Below, one piece after another: positions 45,848 to 58,324 of a DNA stretch of 64,000 bases. The position numbers and the translations under genes are program-made. The stretch comes from Eonycteris spelaea (Eukaryota; Chordata; Mammalia; Chiroptera; Pteropodidae): NCBI GenBank assembly GCA_003508835.1, contig PUFA01000066.1, forward strand, positions 7,954,501 through 8,018,500, given 5' to 3'. The notes below the pieces were generated by a model. The model saw only the letters and a program-made list of their open reading frames with translations. It was not told the origin of the DNA and did not search any database. Every line of letters begins with the position of its first letter. Positions within the stretch are counted from its first letter, which is position 1.

Positions 45848-46734
45848 GTAAGCGGGCGGCCCGCCATCTTCAGCCGCCCCGCGTCCCAGCCCGCGCGCTG
45901 GCGGGACCGGCCGGCGCGGCGGTGACGTCGGCCCCCGCGCGGCCCGCGGCCCCCGCCCCCGCCCGACGGCGCGCCCGCGCGGCGCCCCCGGAGCTGTCGG
46001 GCCTGCGGGCGCCGCCGCCCGCTCCGCGGCCCCCCAGCCGGCCCGCGCGCGCCTCGCCCGGCCGCGGCGCCCGCAGGTGTGCAGGGTTCCGCCCTCGAGC
46101 GTGGGCATGGACGGCAGCCTTGCCTGCAGGCTGCTGCTGCAGCTCTCCGCAAGGTTGACCTCTTAGGTCTTAGGTCAGGTGTCACTCCCTCCCTGTCCCA
46201 CCACTGTTTCGCGGCCGGTCGCACTCCCCACCACCTAAAGGGACCGCGTTACCCCCTCGTGGTGTTTCTGCGCGGGAAGGGACACTCCATGAGGACGGGA
46301 CCCCGTTCTTCTCTGCCGGATGCCCAGCGCGCGTCGGGGGCCCGTGTCTGTTGGACACATGAGTGAGAGGAACCTCCGCAGGAATTGGGATGGGACACGG
46401 CCCGGCTCTCCTTCCGTCCCTGCGCCCGGCGCTCACGTCTGTGTGGCGGGGGAAGCCTCCAGCGGGGTGAGACCCCGTTTCTCCCCAGAGCCGCCCGGAG
46501 CTGAAGCCAGAGAAAGCGGCGTGTGCCACGTGTGTTTTCAGCAGGCCAGGGCCCTTCCCGATATGAACCTTTATCGTTTTAATATTACTTTCCCTCCCTG
46601 CCGTCACCAGAATATAAGCACCCTGGGACCACAGCGACCTCGCCTGACTTACCTCTATGCCTTTTCCCACGTGTTGAGTGACCGTGTAGCAGGCATGGGC
46701 TTGGCAGGGAGACAATGAACGGACAAGACGGACC

Positions 46735-46870
46735 CGGCCCCTGCCCTCATGGGGCTTACTCTCTCATGAGGGGCGACAAGCCAGCAGACAAGACTATTTC
46801 AGGTAGTGGTAAGTGCTGTGAAGGAAATCAAGCAGGTGGGCGTGATGAGCTGGTCCTTTAGGGTGATGAG
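46735..46870 (-). mobile_element. L2 LINE fragment, antisense
   Basis: 'cggcccctgccctcatggggcttactctctcatgaggggcgacaagcc...tttcaggtagtggtaagtgctgtgaaggaaatcaagcagg' is the reversed L2 3' region. Confidence 0.8.
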
Positions 46871-46924
46871 CACTTGGCCCACAGGAGGTGCTGGTAGGTA
46901 TTTGTGGAAGGCGTGCTGGCCAGA

Positions 46925-47040
46925 GGCGTACATGTCCTGGTGGGCAGTAGTGTAGGGTGGCTTGCCCAAAGTCTCCCAGTTGGCAAATGGCACATTTGAA
47001 CCCAGACTTCAGCACTCAGACTCTTAAACAGATATGCTGT
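46925..47040 (-). repeat. MIR SINE, antisense
   Basis: 'gtggcttgcccaaagtctcccagttggcaaatggcacatttgaacccagacttcagcactcagactctt' is MIR in reverse complement. Confidence 0.8.
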
Positions 47041-47369
47041 CTGTTCCCCAGGAAATACTCCAGAACTGTGGCTGTCACTTTGCCTTCCAGGTTAACAATT
47101 TGAAGTGACTCCAAATGTGCAAAGAACTAAAGGTTTTCCAGCTACAATGAAAATAAAACAACGCACAAAAACCTAACCTGGACTCTGGTTCCTTGGTAGT
47201 GCTTTAGCTTACGTGATGTTGCCATCATCTCCTCAAGGAGTCAGCCTGGGAGAGGAACCCAGGGAGCTAACGTGAATGTGGAGGGCAGTGGCTTCCACGT
47301 GAGCTGTCTGGAGGCTTCAGCCCTGGGAGCCTGGTATGGTCACTCTTGGGAACTGGCTCGTCCTCGTTT

Positions 47370-47690
47370 AGTTCACAGACATTTACCGAGCACCTGGTCC
47401 ACGTGTCAGGCACAGGAGAAGATGATGAGCGCCACCACGTGTAGGCCCCCATTCTCTCAGCCCTCTCCCTGGATGACAGAACCAGTCAGGGTAGTTCACC
47501 GACACTGGGTAATCCAGAGTGCTCCGAGAGCGAGGAGGACGCCCGCTCCTGAAAGGGCTGTCATTTGAGCTGAGCTGAAAGGTTGGATGGACGCAGTCTA
47601 AGAGAAGCGGGTGGGGAGCGTGTCAGGCAGAGGAAACTGCAGGTGGACTGAGACGGCGGCTCCTTTGGGATGCCATGAGTAGTTCTGTGT
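47370..47690 (-). mobile_element. L2 LINE fragment, antisense
   Basis: 'gttcacagacatttaccgagcacctggtccacgtgtcaggcacaggaga' and 'gctgtcatttgagctgagctgaaaggttggatgga' follow the reversed L2 order. Confidence 0.7.
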
Positions 47691-50600
47691 GACAGGTAAA
47701 GAGCACTCGTGGGTGGGGTCGGGCACAGTGGATGATGCTGGCTGACGGATGGGTCGAATCTCCCAAGGCCGCCTCTGCGCAGGTGCAGCCTGTGTCCCGG
47801 GTCATACTGTGTTGCTCTCCTCAGCCAGTCCTTTGATCGATCCCCTGCAGCCTCAACCCCCACCCCCAGTATTGACCTTGGGATGACTCCCCAGTGATGG
47901 GAATGGTACTCTACCTACTACATTGCCTCCTGTAGGAAGTTTTATCATTTAGAAGGAGTAATGTTACAGTTTTTCAGCTATTTTGTAAATGTACAGTATC
48001 ATACAGAGATTTGTAGTTGTATTTAGACAACTGGTTTCATCTTTTCAATTTTTTTACTTTAAAGGTATGTCAGAGAAGAGTGATCTTTCTGGCCCTGGGT
48101 TGCACAAACTAACAGTGGCCAAAGTCACGGGATGTTTTTGCTGGGCAAGTGGTTCAAGAAAAATTGTGGTGTCAAATTTTTGAAGACTGTTGGCTTAAGA
48201 CTTCAGAGGAGGCATCTGCAGTCCTGTGTAAACCACTTCATTAGATTTGTTTGTGTGTTTGTTTTAAACTGAGCACTGAGACAATGAAGTTAGAATAGAA
48301 GCTCAGTAGCCTGGCCTGCTGTGTAGAGATCATTCATTTCACGATGAGAATGAGCACATTTAACTGATCTGTTCCAGAGTTACTCAGGGTTCTGGCTTCT
48401 GGTGGTTCACTTAGATGAATCAAACTTGCAAGCTAACTTTGCATAAGAAGGTAATTAAAGTGCCTATCATCCATGGTAAAAAAATTTACCATCTTTTAAG
48501 TGTAGCCTAAGACGATGTGAAATTGCATATGTTGGATTCTTCTTCATCTTGGGCATTTTGTGTGACTGTGTTGGCGTTAAGGATGTTATAGAAAAAAGGG
48601 AACCCAGACGTACATGACCTTGTGCAGTCTCGTAGAAAGTGCCACGCTGCACTGTGTTGAATGTCAGAAGGAGAGAGACTGCTGGCCTCCTGCGGGAAGC
48701 ATTACATTTCCGCATTGGCCGTAGTGAAGTAGAAGCTCTTTTGGACTTGGGAGACTGTCCTGAAAGAGTTAAGCGTTTTGTCAACCTGTGAAATGTGTGT
48801 TTTGCATTGTTGGATTTTTTCTGTTGCTCTCAATTCTCCCAAGGTCTAATCCTTATCTTTGCATCTCCTCACTCTGAGGTCCCCCACTGGTTGCCCAAAG
48901 AGAGCTTTCTGAATGAGTCACTTTCAGGGCATTTTGAAATCTCTTCTTTTTCTCTCCTCTCCCTCCCCTTCCATCAGATTCCATCCATGGTAAATGGAAT
49001 GTCTTCTACCTTTTTGATCACTGTCCAAGACTCTTAACCCTTCTTCACATCCTAGCACATCCCTCTCATACCCCCACCCCCACGATACTGTCATGGTAAC
49101 CATCCTTAGGAGCTGATTACTTAAGGTCTAAACCCACCGTGGACCCATTTACCTTGCTTTATTCTGAGACTAAACCAGTGGCCTTCAAAAAGTCTCAGAT
49201 GGTCAATAGGGATATCAGGTAGGATAGCACCAATTGATTGGTGTGATCGATTACCATTTTGAGAAGAAAATAGGAACATGGGCAGTATAGATGGCAGCCA
49301 GGTCGGGGAGGCTGTTCTTTTTGTATGAGGAACACATGCTTCGAATCATTAGTTCACTTCCTTTAGCAAATCTGTAATCTGATATCGTTTAGGAGGCTAA
49401 AAACACACGACCCTGTAGATACTTCTGTTTAAAGCAGTAATTGCTTCTCAGATGCTGAGTGCAGCATTCTGTATTCGTTCTGTAGTTCAGTACAGCGCTA
49501 ATTCCCTTAACATGCCGTGATCGCATGGAGCAGACCACGTTTCCCAGCACAGCGGAACGTCCGCAGTGTGCTTGCGATGCTTCATGGTCGTGGTTTAAAT
49601 CCATCCTGAATGGATTATCTTCATTTATTTAATTATTAAACCAGCTCGCTCGGCAGAGGCAAGTGGCATTAAACTTAACTAAGCTTTAGTCAACCTTAAA
49701 TCTTCGTGGATTGTACTATTTACTTCTGAGTTTCTGTTCCTGGGAGAAAATGTGAACTAGATGTTAACTTTCTTTTATCCGCTTGTTTACTTCTCTTCTT
49801 CATTGTTAACTTCTTAGGGGGGAAAAGTATTTGTTAGCTGTGTGCTTATATTTGGGGAATGGTGACAGTTCCTTGATGTGTGTGGTTATAACATGCATCA
49901 CAGTTATCTTCATTACCTGGTAGCTTTGTGTCCAAGTGCGGGTTTATTAAAATAATTAGTTTGAATTGATGCTTTTTAAAGAGATGAACTCTTAAAGGTT
50001 ATTAACACTTTTATTGATTAAAGTTATGTAGCATCTTTCCTTCCAGTGCTGAGGACGAACACTGAGGACTGTAGCCCTGCAATGTCACCACTAGGCAGTC
50101 GCAAATTAGGGGAGGAGTCACAGGAGTAAACACAGTGCTTCTCACTCAGACACCACCCTTCAGCTTTATTTTTAGAACCTGACACTTGCATTTTTACATA
50201 AGGAATTATCTCCAAGACTGCCTCGCACATCCCCCATTTGTATTTGAAAAATTTGCCATCCGAAGGATGACCATGATTTGGAACAGATGAGCACAGCTTT
50301 CAGCAAGATGACAAGAAGCACGAATAGAAGAGTGCCGAGTTCCACCAGTCAAGACCAGATTGCCGGAGAGGGTCTTTAGTAAAATAAAACCGTCCTGCAC
50401 GGTCCTTTCGGACCGGGGGTTGTGTTAGAACGGAGTTCCGTTGGGGTCCCAGGCGTGCTTCCTTGTTTCCCATCATCTGAGGGCCCTTTCAGGCCCTTGC
50501 CAGCAGGGCGTATCCAGGATGGCTTGGCCCTTGCTCAGTGGGTATGCACATTCTCTGAAGATTTTACTTGACAGACCTTGGCTGCTGGCTTTATAAAAAC

Positions 50601-51103
50601 AAGAGTTATTTTAAGAGCTTTGTTATGGAAACAAAGTTACCGAACTTGACACATTTTAAGATTATTTTTAAAAACATCAGTGTGGCAAATAGTATTTCTA
50701 GAATATCTGGTTTTTAAAATGTTAAATGTGTTGTTTTAACAGAAACCATTGATGTCTGGAAACAATGCCTTGATGTGCTTTAAGGTCCCCTCTTGCATGG
50801 GGAAAAAATCAAGAAAACGGCATAGTCCCATGGGAAATATCCGAAGTGCTTTCTTTTAATACTGTTTTAGCATTAATTTGCAAAACTCTAAAGCCATAGA
50901 AATCCTTCCTAGAATTTTCCTTCATCGTGTCGAATAATGCCTGCCTTCAGGCATCTGTTTTGCTGCCGTGTGTGCCCATGTGGCACCTAAAGGGTTGCAG
51001 GTGGGCGCACGTTCCCACTGAAGCCCGTAACAGCGAGCAGTACGCAGCGGCATTTCCGAAGCGTCCTGCAGCCTGCACTCACCCGGGAGCGGTCTTAGGG
51101 GAA

Positions 51104-51384
51104 TGCAGATGCTCCTCGGCTTGCGATGGGGTGACAGCTCGATTAAACTCATGGTAAGACGAAGATAGTAGTTGAAGAAATGCACTGGCGACCCCTGCCC
51201 TCCTGACTAGCAGAGCTCAGCCCAGTCCGCCTGAGTCGGCCCCATCGTCTTGCTGCTCCTTCCCAGCATCGCCAGAGACTATGACGCTGTGCATCACTAG
51301 CCCGAGAAAAGGTCAACATTCAAAGTACAGTTTCTGCTGAATGTGTATCACTTTCACACCATTGTAAATAAGGGACCGTCTGCA
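51104..51384. mobile_element. Tigger/mariner-like DNA transposon relic
   Basis: The two ends are near inverted repeats: 'cagatgctcctcggcttgcgatgggg' and 'caccattgtaaataagggaccgtctgca'. The interior retains 'aaactcatggtaagacgaa' and 'caaagtacagtttctgctgaatgtgtatcactttc', matching a common non-autonomous TcMar-type family. The exact family name is not recalled. Confidence 0.7.
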
Positions 51385-51606
51385 ATATTGTTGGAGAGAG
51401 AGAGATTGAGACCCTTGTGTCTCTGGGATTGTGCTTGAAGACAGTGGAATGGACCCCTGGACCGCTGACTTAGACTTAGATCGCTTTGATGTGGCTGGGA
51501 ACCTTTCCGGCTCCAAGTTCCTGGGGCTGTCTTAAAGGCTGGAGGGTGCGTAGGATGGAGAGGAATAGAGAACAGCCTGGGGGGCTTGGGGCCAGGCCCT
51601 GTGTGT

Positions 51607-51618
51607 GGGGGGGGGGGG
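51607..51618. repeat. 12-G homopolymer
   Basis: A run of about 12 Gs follows GTGTGT. Confidence 0.9.
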
Positions 51619-53029
51619 CCAGGTGGTGAACTTCCCCCACCCCTGATGGGTTGGGTGGAAAGGTGGCTGACATTCATTTTGCAACGCGAGGGGAAAGAAA
51701 AGGGAAGGAAGGAACACACATTTCTAGGATAAATGCTTAATTTCCAGAAGGTGATCTGCAAAGTCTAGGGACTGTGGTAGATGCTTTCTGATCTTGATTT
51801 TGTTTGTCTCTGTCACCCATGCCGTGAGGTGAGTTGCTCAGTGGTTAGGTAGCTGCCCTTGGGCGAAGCCACAGTGGGAAATGGTGGCGCAGGGGTTTCA
51901 CCCACGTCCGTCTCGTACCTGCGCACTCGTCTCCAGTGCATCGCTGTCAGCTCGTTAGAGTGAGCTCTTAAAGGGGCTCCATCCTTGGAGGAGGGAGACA
52001 GAGAATTTATAACCGTTAAGGAAGTGTTAGTAGCTGTGAGGATAATTTCTTAACATTAATTAGTTGAGAATTATTCTTTGTGGTATTTTTTAGGAGGGAT
52101 TTCTTACCATACATTTTAAAAGTTCATATTGATGACTCCAAATCATTTTTTGATTTACCTTGTAAATATAAATACCTCAGATTTTTGGTGTTTCATGATT
52201 CTATGTATTTAGAAAACATTAACTTGAATAATTTCACTTTTCTATTGAGTCTTTTGAAGGTAAGGTGAAACTCAGTGTGTGTAGAGATTTTACAAGTTTG
52301 CACATTTGCAAAGTGGGAATTAGAGAAGTTTGAAAGAGTGGTTATTAAGATAGGAATTTCTAAAAAAATTGACTTTTATAGATGCCACTATACTTTACCA
52401 GTGGGGCTGCAAAGCTGTAGTCCTGAGTGCTCCTTGGGCTGTGCCTCAGGCAGAGAAAGAAGAGCCAGTTAATACATAACCAGAGATTTCTCAAATGCCG
52501 AAAGATCAGCTCAAGGTGCGTAAGGAAAGGCGCTGCTGTATTCTGCATGAGGTGACCTTTGGGACGCCTCAGTCCCCCAGCGATGATTTCCAAGCGTTCC
52601 CGGGGAGGGTGTAGAGACGTGTGGATATAATGCTTGTGCGCATGATGGATGATTGTCCAACTGAGACTATTTGGGGTTTCTTCCTTTTCCTCAACTCATT
52701 CTTTGAGGCTTCCTTTGTGTACAGACAACCCCATCTTGTCTGGTGGGGAATAACGTGGCTGTGGTGCAGGGCTGGTTTGGTCACCACACTGGAAGCTTCC
52801 CAGGGGCCAGGCACTGGGCTGGGGACCGGGTGGGGGTCCCGGCCCTTCAGGCTTACATCCTTAGGTGGTGTGGGGACAGAGGGGATTGTGGAGATGGGAC
52901 ACATGAGCTGTCCTCACTGGGAGCTCAGAAGGAGTTGTGTTAATTCTGTTTCATGGTTTGCATCTCATGGGAAGGTGACATCTGAGACTTGTGACTTGGC
53001 GAGCTTATATTGTATGCTAGGTATTTTTC

Positions 53030-53175
53030 TGTAAGCGCTCATTAATTCTTGCAATAAGCCTAGGAAGTAGAGACGGTTGTGATTCTCAGGTTCGTAACTC
53101 AAGTTATGAACCTGAATTGGAGGCAGAGCTAGGATTTGAACCAAGACCTGTCTGACTGCAAAGCCCGTGTTCTTT
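53030..53175 (-). repeat. MIR SINE, antisense
   Basis: 'gcgctcattaattcttgcaataagcctaggaagtagagacggttgtg', then 'ggaggcagagctaggatttgaaccaagacctgtctgactgcaaagcccgtgttctt', give MIR in reverse. Confidence 0.85.
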
Positions 53176-54844
53176 GTCGTCATGCCGGCTGTATTTCTTC
53201 CCTTAGATGAGTGGGAGTGTGGCTGACCAGGGAGGCCCTCCATTTTCTTATGGTGTTAGGAAGAGGAAAGGAGAACTGGAAATAGGACCATGGGAATGGA
53301 GGAAGAGACTGAGAAGGAAGTGAGCTAGAAAAAGAAAGGAGAGGCGCTTAGTTGTCATTGTAACCTGGTGATGGCTTCTTGGCACTGCTTCCATGAAGTG
53401 GAGTTGTTCTGGAACATTAGAGTCACTGACTGACTTAAAAAGTTTTTTCTGCCCATTCTGTTTTCCCCTAAGAACTTGTATCCTAACTTGGTCATTTCTG
53501 ATTGTGTCGTTTTTCTGTATTGAAAAAGAGGTGCTCAGAACACTGTACCTTCACTTCTCCCGCCCCACGCCCTACTTGAAGTCCTTTATTTCCTTGATGT
53601 GTCCCCGCAGGAACGATGTGGGTTAATTGGATACTATTTTAGCCTTTTAGTTACATCATTCAGCATTGATAGTATAGTGGGGAAAAGGGAAGGAAAGGAG
53701 TGGAGCTCCCTGACAACTGAGCGTAATTGTCACCTCCGTTTTCGCAATGAGAGAACCTGGGCCTGGGACTTGGAAAAATGTAATTTGCACCTAGCTCTTG
53801 CTGCTTCTCAAGCGTATGTGCTTTGCATTACGAAAGGAGGCTTAGGTTTCTACCCTTGCTGTCACTTAGAGGCACTCAGCTGACCTCCCCTGCTTTGATT
53901 TCCTCTTCTGTGGATGAGGAGGCTTGAACTCCAGGGCTCTTGGTGTCCCTTCTAGTTCTAGCTTTGAGATGGTGAGATTCAAGTTTATTTTAGCTGAAGA
54001 AGAAAGATGGGAAGCCCGTTAAGGGCAGAAACTGGGGCTTGCATTTCCCATAGTACCTGCCAGTGCTTTGCCCTGGTGGGCTCCCGAGTATTTCATTAAG
54101 GGACCCTCTCGTTCCTGTTTTAAAAGCTCACTGTTAACCTTTGCGGAGTATTGTTGGAGAGATTCTCACTTAATTTTTTCTGCATCGCTTCAAATTGTGC
54201 AAATTGCGTATCATTCATATTTTGCGTATGTTTTTTTGTGCCTCATTTGCTCATCACCTTCTTTCCTGCTAGAACACGGGCTCTTGTAGGTTGTGTCTAT
54301 TTTTTCCCAGGAGTGATTAACAGGATATATTCTTTTCTCACCATTGTTTTCTTCTCTTAGTAACCCCAGAGAAAGGGATCCAACCCCAGACTTGGTCATC
54401 TTTTCACTGTTTGTTATGACCATTTGAAATTGAAGCACGCACAAGAATTAGAAGATTTGCTGAAAAACCAAAGGTTCGTCCTTGTGCAGGCTTATTTGAA
54501 TTCTCATTCTGTTGGTGGAATTGATTTGTTGGCATATGAGTGTATCCTGATGGACTGCTCTGAAAATCTAAATTCGTGCTTTTTGACCTTTGTAAAGTCA
54601 GACCCTGCTTTACTAATTGGGCGAGGGAGGCGGTGAATCACCCCTCCGAGAATCTGCAGAGGCTCTCGGAGCTTCTCCTGCGACTTAGGGCGAGCCTCAC
54701 AGCTGGTGGGCGGGGGCGGGGGTTGTTGACCTGTAATCTCGCTCAGAGAGTGGCAGAGGTGGGAGAAACGTGACAGGCCAGTCGCCTGGAGAAGTCCAGA
54801 GAAAAGGCGGTTCATCTTTCATTTTAATTTTACTTCGTAATTAT

Positions 54845-55050
54845 TTTTTCAAAGGCGCGCCTTTGTTGCCCTTCCCCCTCAAAGCAAGATGGTGGCGCTT
54901 CTTCCTGTGCACACGCGCGCTTCTGGTGGTGTTTGCTGCCGCGTGGCGCGGAGCGGCCTGCGGGAGAGGCCGCCTCCGTCGTCGTTTCCTCACCCCCGGT
55001 GCGTGCGTCCCGCCCCCCCGGGGCGCTCTGTGGCGTGCGGTGCCCCTCGG
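54845..55050. promoter_or_regulatory. CpG-rich patch with palindrome and YY1-like motif in VAPB intron 1
   Basis: AT-rich sequence changes at about 54850 to a CpG-dense block. It opens with the perfect 16-bp palindrome CAAAGGCGCGCCTTTG and 20 nt later has CAAGATGGTGGCG (about 54885-54897), a close match to the YY1 motif often placed at transcription starts. The ATG inside it opens a 196-codon frame (54889-55479) with no family I recognise, running into L2 sequence. It may be an alternative promoter, a lineage-specific CpG islet or chance. Confidence 0.4.
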
Positions 55051-55099
55051 CCTCCCGCTTCTGGACGCCTCCTCTCCGAGTCACTGTCTTCTGGCTCCC

Positions 55100-56110
55100 C
55101 ACACACCGGCCACTTTTGCCCAGGCCTCGGGGTCCTGTTGGTGGTGCTGAGGATCAGGGGTCCTCTCCCGCTTCTGCTCCTCTTCTCTCGCCAGTCCCCC
55201 TCCGTGCCTGTCATCTCTTTCCCCTCCGGGGAGCTCTTCTGCCTGTACCCATGGCTTCCACCGCCTCCTGTGGACGATCCCAGGCCCGACCCGAGCCTGG
55301 GTATGGGGCCCCAGATACACTCCTTATTGTTCCCCCCACCCCCCACCGCATGGGTCTCGTTGAATGGCGCCCGCCACAGCCGTACACTTGAACAGCTCAG
55401 AGACTCAGAGAGCCCACGAGTCAGACCTGCCCCTTCTTCCTTATCGTTTCTCCCCAAAATGACTATAACAGCCCCTTAACTGGTCTTCCTGTCTGAGTTC
55501 TCTCTCATATTTCTGAACCGATGGCACTTGCAAATATGCAGATCTAAGCTTATTTCTTGCTTGGTTACAATCATTAAATGTCTCCCCACTGTCAAAAGAA
55601 TAAAATTCAGATTCTTCAACAAGACCTAGAAGATCGCTTGTGCCTCTTGCCTCGCTCGCGCCTCGATCTCTCCAGCATCTCCCCTCGTGCGTGTGCTCCC
55701 CCTCGGCGGCACGTCTGTGGGTCGTTCCCGCCGCTCCACTTACCTGCGGACTCAGCACAGCTTCCCCCTCCGCGGTCACTTTCCTGACACTCTCCATTCC
55801 CATCCCTCTCTCTCCCGTGCCCCACACTTGGCACAGCGAGTGTGTCTGGTCGCTTGACTTCCTTCCCCATAGTCAACAAGGCCTTTGCTCTCTGGGACTG
55901 TCCTTTAGCCGCGGGCCCCAGTGCCTTGCACCGTGCCTGGCGTGTGGCGGGTTCTCGGGGCATTGATGCTGTCTGGGTCTGAGAGTGCCGAGGAAGGAGG
56001 GGGGCAACTCTTCGTGGTGAGGACCAGTGACACTCGCCACTCAGGCGTGCTGTGCGCAGCGGGTTGGTGTGGACGCAGTGCGTTTCACTCAGCACGTAAC
56101 GATGTTTCTG
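55100..56110 (+). mobile_element. L2 LINE, sense
   Basis: The most secure part, 55470-55975, follows L2 sense order: 'aactggtcttcctgtc', 'aatgtctccccactgtcaaaagaataaaattcagattctt', 'ccctctctctcccgtgcc', 'ccagtgccttgcaccgtgcctggcgtgtggcggg'. 55100-55470 is a weaker extension. Confidence 0.65.
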
Positions 56111-56234
56111 CCAGTGCTTGTCTCTTTTTTCTCTTCCACAAACATGTCTCTACCCCTCCTCCCCTCCTGTGTCAAAGTCAGAACTGCCTCCTCACCTGCT
56201 CTTCTTTATCTCATTCCCTTCCCATCACTTATGG

Positions 56235-56450
56235 CAGAGGTCCCGACCTCTGTGGCACCAGGGACCAGTGGTCCCATGAGAATCCACTGCCTGATGATCT
56301 GAGGCGGAGCCGAGGCGGTGACGCCAACGCTGGGGAGCGGCCGCAGACACAGATGGCTGCGCTCACGCGCCTGCTGCTCACCTCCTGCTGTGCAGCCCGG
56401 TTCCTAACAGGCCAGGGACTGGTCTGCGGCCCAGGGCTTGGGGACCCCTG
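56235..56450. mobile_element. hAT-type MITE, second copy
   Basis: It is the same family and orientation as 28678-28877: it starts CAGAGGTCCC and ends 'cttggggacccctg', with shared 'cctgatgatctgaggcggagccgaggcgg' and 'ctgctcacctcctgctgtgcagcccggttcctaacaggcc'. It lies between L2 pieces. Confidence 0.85.
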
Positions 56451-56459
56451 ATTAGGGTT

Positions 56460-57440
56460 GTATTTCTCCATTAGCCAGCCTCTCCGCTCCTTGTGTTTGC
56501 ATTTCCCTCCTACAGATTCCTCCCCAGGGCCTCTGAACATGCTGAAGTCTCCCATCCTGAAAGGTCCCATTGCTCCACATTCCCCCACCTCAAACGAGGG
56601 CCCGTCTTCCATCACAACTGACTTTTTGGAAGCGCCGAATCTCAGTTACTCATTTGCACCTTCACTCCCCTCTCAGCTCTGAGACGTTGGCCCGCCACCG
56701 AAACCCCGTCGGCTCTGCAGGTTTCTCTCTGCGACACCTGACTCTGGTGGACGCCCACCTTATCATCTCGTGCTTGACGTCATTTCTCAGGCTTCTGTCC
56801 AGTCTGCTCCATTCAGCTATCCTCTGTATGTTGTCTTGTTACTGATGCCTTCAGCTCTCACGTCGACACAGAAAACTTCCAGATCTGTACCTCCCAGCAG
56901 GTCTTTTGCTCTCTGGGCTGCGTAGCCCTGCTTAGCTGGTCATGACGGAACTGACCACCTCAGACTCAGCGTATTCCATGCCACGTTCTTGATTTATTTC
57001 CTCATTCCCACCGCTGTGTCTTCCGTATCTTGGGACCGGCCTTGCACGCAGTTGGATGAGCCAGAAATCCTAAGCTCGTCTTTCACTCCCCCCATTTCGA
57101 CACCTCCCATATCGAGTCCATTTTAAGAAGCAGCTTCTCCGGTACCCTCTTGCTTCTTTGTATCCCCATTGCCATATCCTGGCACGGACCAGTCCCTTCA
57201 GGATTATCGCCCTACGTCCCAGCGTCCTGTCTCTGACTTTTCTCCCTACTCCCCTCACCCTTCACATCTCCTGGATACAGTTTTCCGAGTTATTTTTCTA
57301 AAACTGAAATCTGACCATGTCGTTTCTTTATTTTAAAACATTCATTGGCGTCCTACATCTTACAGGTTAGTGGTCAAAATTTGTAGGCCAGCATGAAAGT
57401 CTTCGCAACTCAGGCCATACTTTTTCTTTTAAACACTCTC
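56460..57440 (+). mobile_element. L2 LINE, sense
   Basis: L2 sense text includes 'acctgactctggtggacgcccaccttatcatctc', 'gttttccgagttatttttctaaaactgaaatctgaccatgtcg' and 'aacattcattggcgtcctacatcttacagg'. The L2 reverse-transcriptase frame is fully broken. Confidence 0.65.
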
Positions 57441-58009
57441 AGCTTGTGTTTTCTATTTTAAACAACTACAGTCTTTACAAGCCGTTTAGAATAACAGACT
57501 CACGTCCTCAGAGACACGTCCCGAGCACATCGTTTTTATCTCCGCTTTATACTGAGTGCTGGTGGAGGCAATGAGTACTTTTGAGAGCCATGATCAGAAA
57601 AGGGAAAGTGTTTTCCTTCCTTATACCTACTTCCCTAGAATCATTTTTAATATTCTTGTTTCCAAGTCCTATGCAGAGCTCATTGCCAGACTTAAGGTAG
57701 GGTTAAGGTACTCAGTTTTTACAACTTATTTTTACTTAAACTTTAGCTTTTAAAAAGCATCTGCAGACACGATTTCCCCCATTTCCCGGCTCCCTTCACT
57801 CAGCCATACCCTTTCCACTCTGGCCTGTGTGCTGTGGTCACGCCAGGGCTGGAGCGCGGGGTGAGTGCGTGTACCCGCATCTTTCCACATGCCAGAGCTT
57901 CAGGGTTCAGCTCTCCGCCCTCCTGTCTGTACACAAGACTGCATGTGTTAACTGTGGCACAGACGTCATGCAGGAAGAGGTCATGTACAGCCTGGCACTC
58001 ATGGTGTGA

Positions 58010-58195
58010 GCACTGGGCCACACCACTGGATGTGAATCCTGGATCCGCCCCCTAAAAGTCACCAGACCTTGAGTAAAGTCTGTAACCTCTCACCTCTCTC
58101 TGGGGTATGTTAGGAGGATTAAGTGAGTTACACATGTAAAGTGCTTAGAATAGGCCTGGCATTGTTAAATGGTAACTGATGTCAGTATCATTTAG
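58010..58195 (+). repeat. MIR SINE, sense
   Basis: 'ggatgtgaatcctggatccgccccc', 'accttgagtaaagtctgtaacctctcacctctctc', 'gaggattaagtgagttacacatgtaaagtgcttagaataggcctggcattg' give a nearly complete MIR. Confidence 0.9.
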
Positions 58196-58324
58196 TAGTA
58201 TTTTTCCCCCAAGATATATCATTCCAGAGCCTCAGTCCCAGAGATTCTTATTCATTAGTTCCGGGTGGTTCCTGGAGTGGTCCTCAGAGTGTGTTTACTC
58301 TGTTCTCCTAGGACCTAGCACAGT

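Noticed and set aside
45343..46224. 293-codon antisense open frame across the VAPB CpG island
   Set aside because: Low-complexity Arg/Gly/Ala/Pro composition caused by CpG-rich DNA; several frames are open at once and it overlaps VAPB exon 1 on the other strand.
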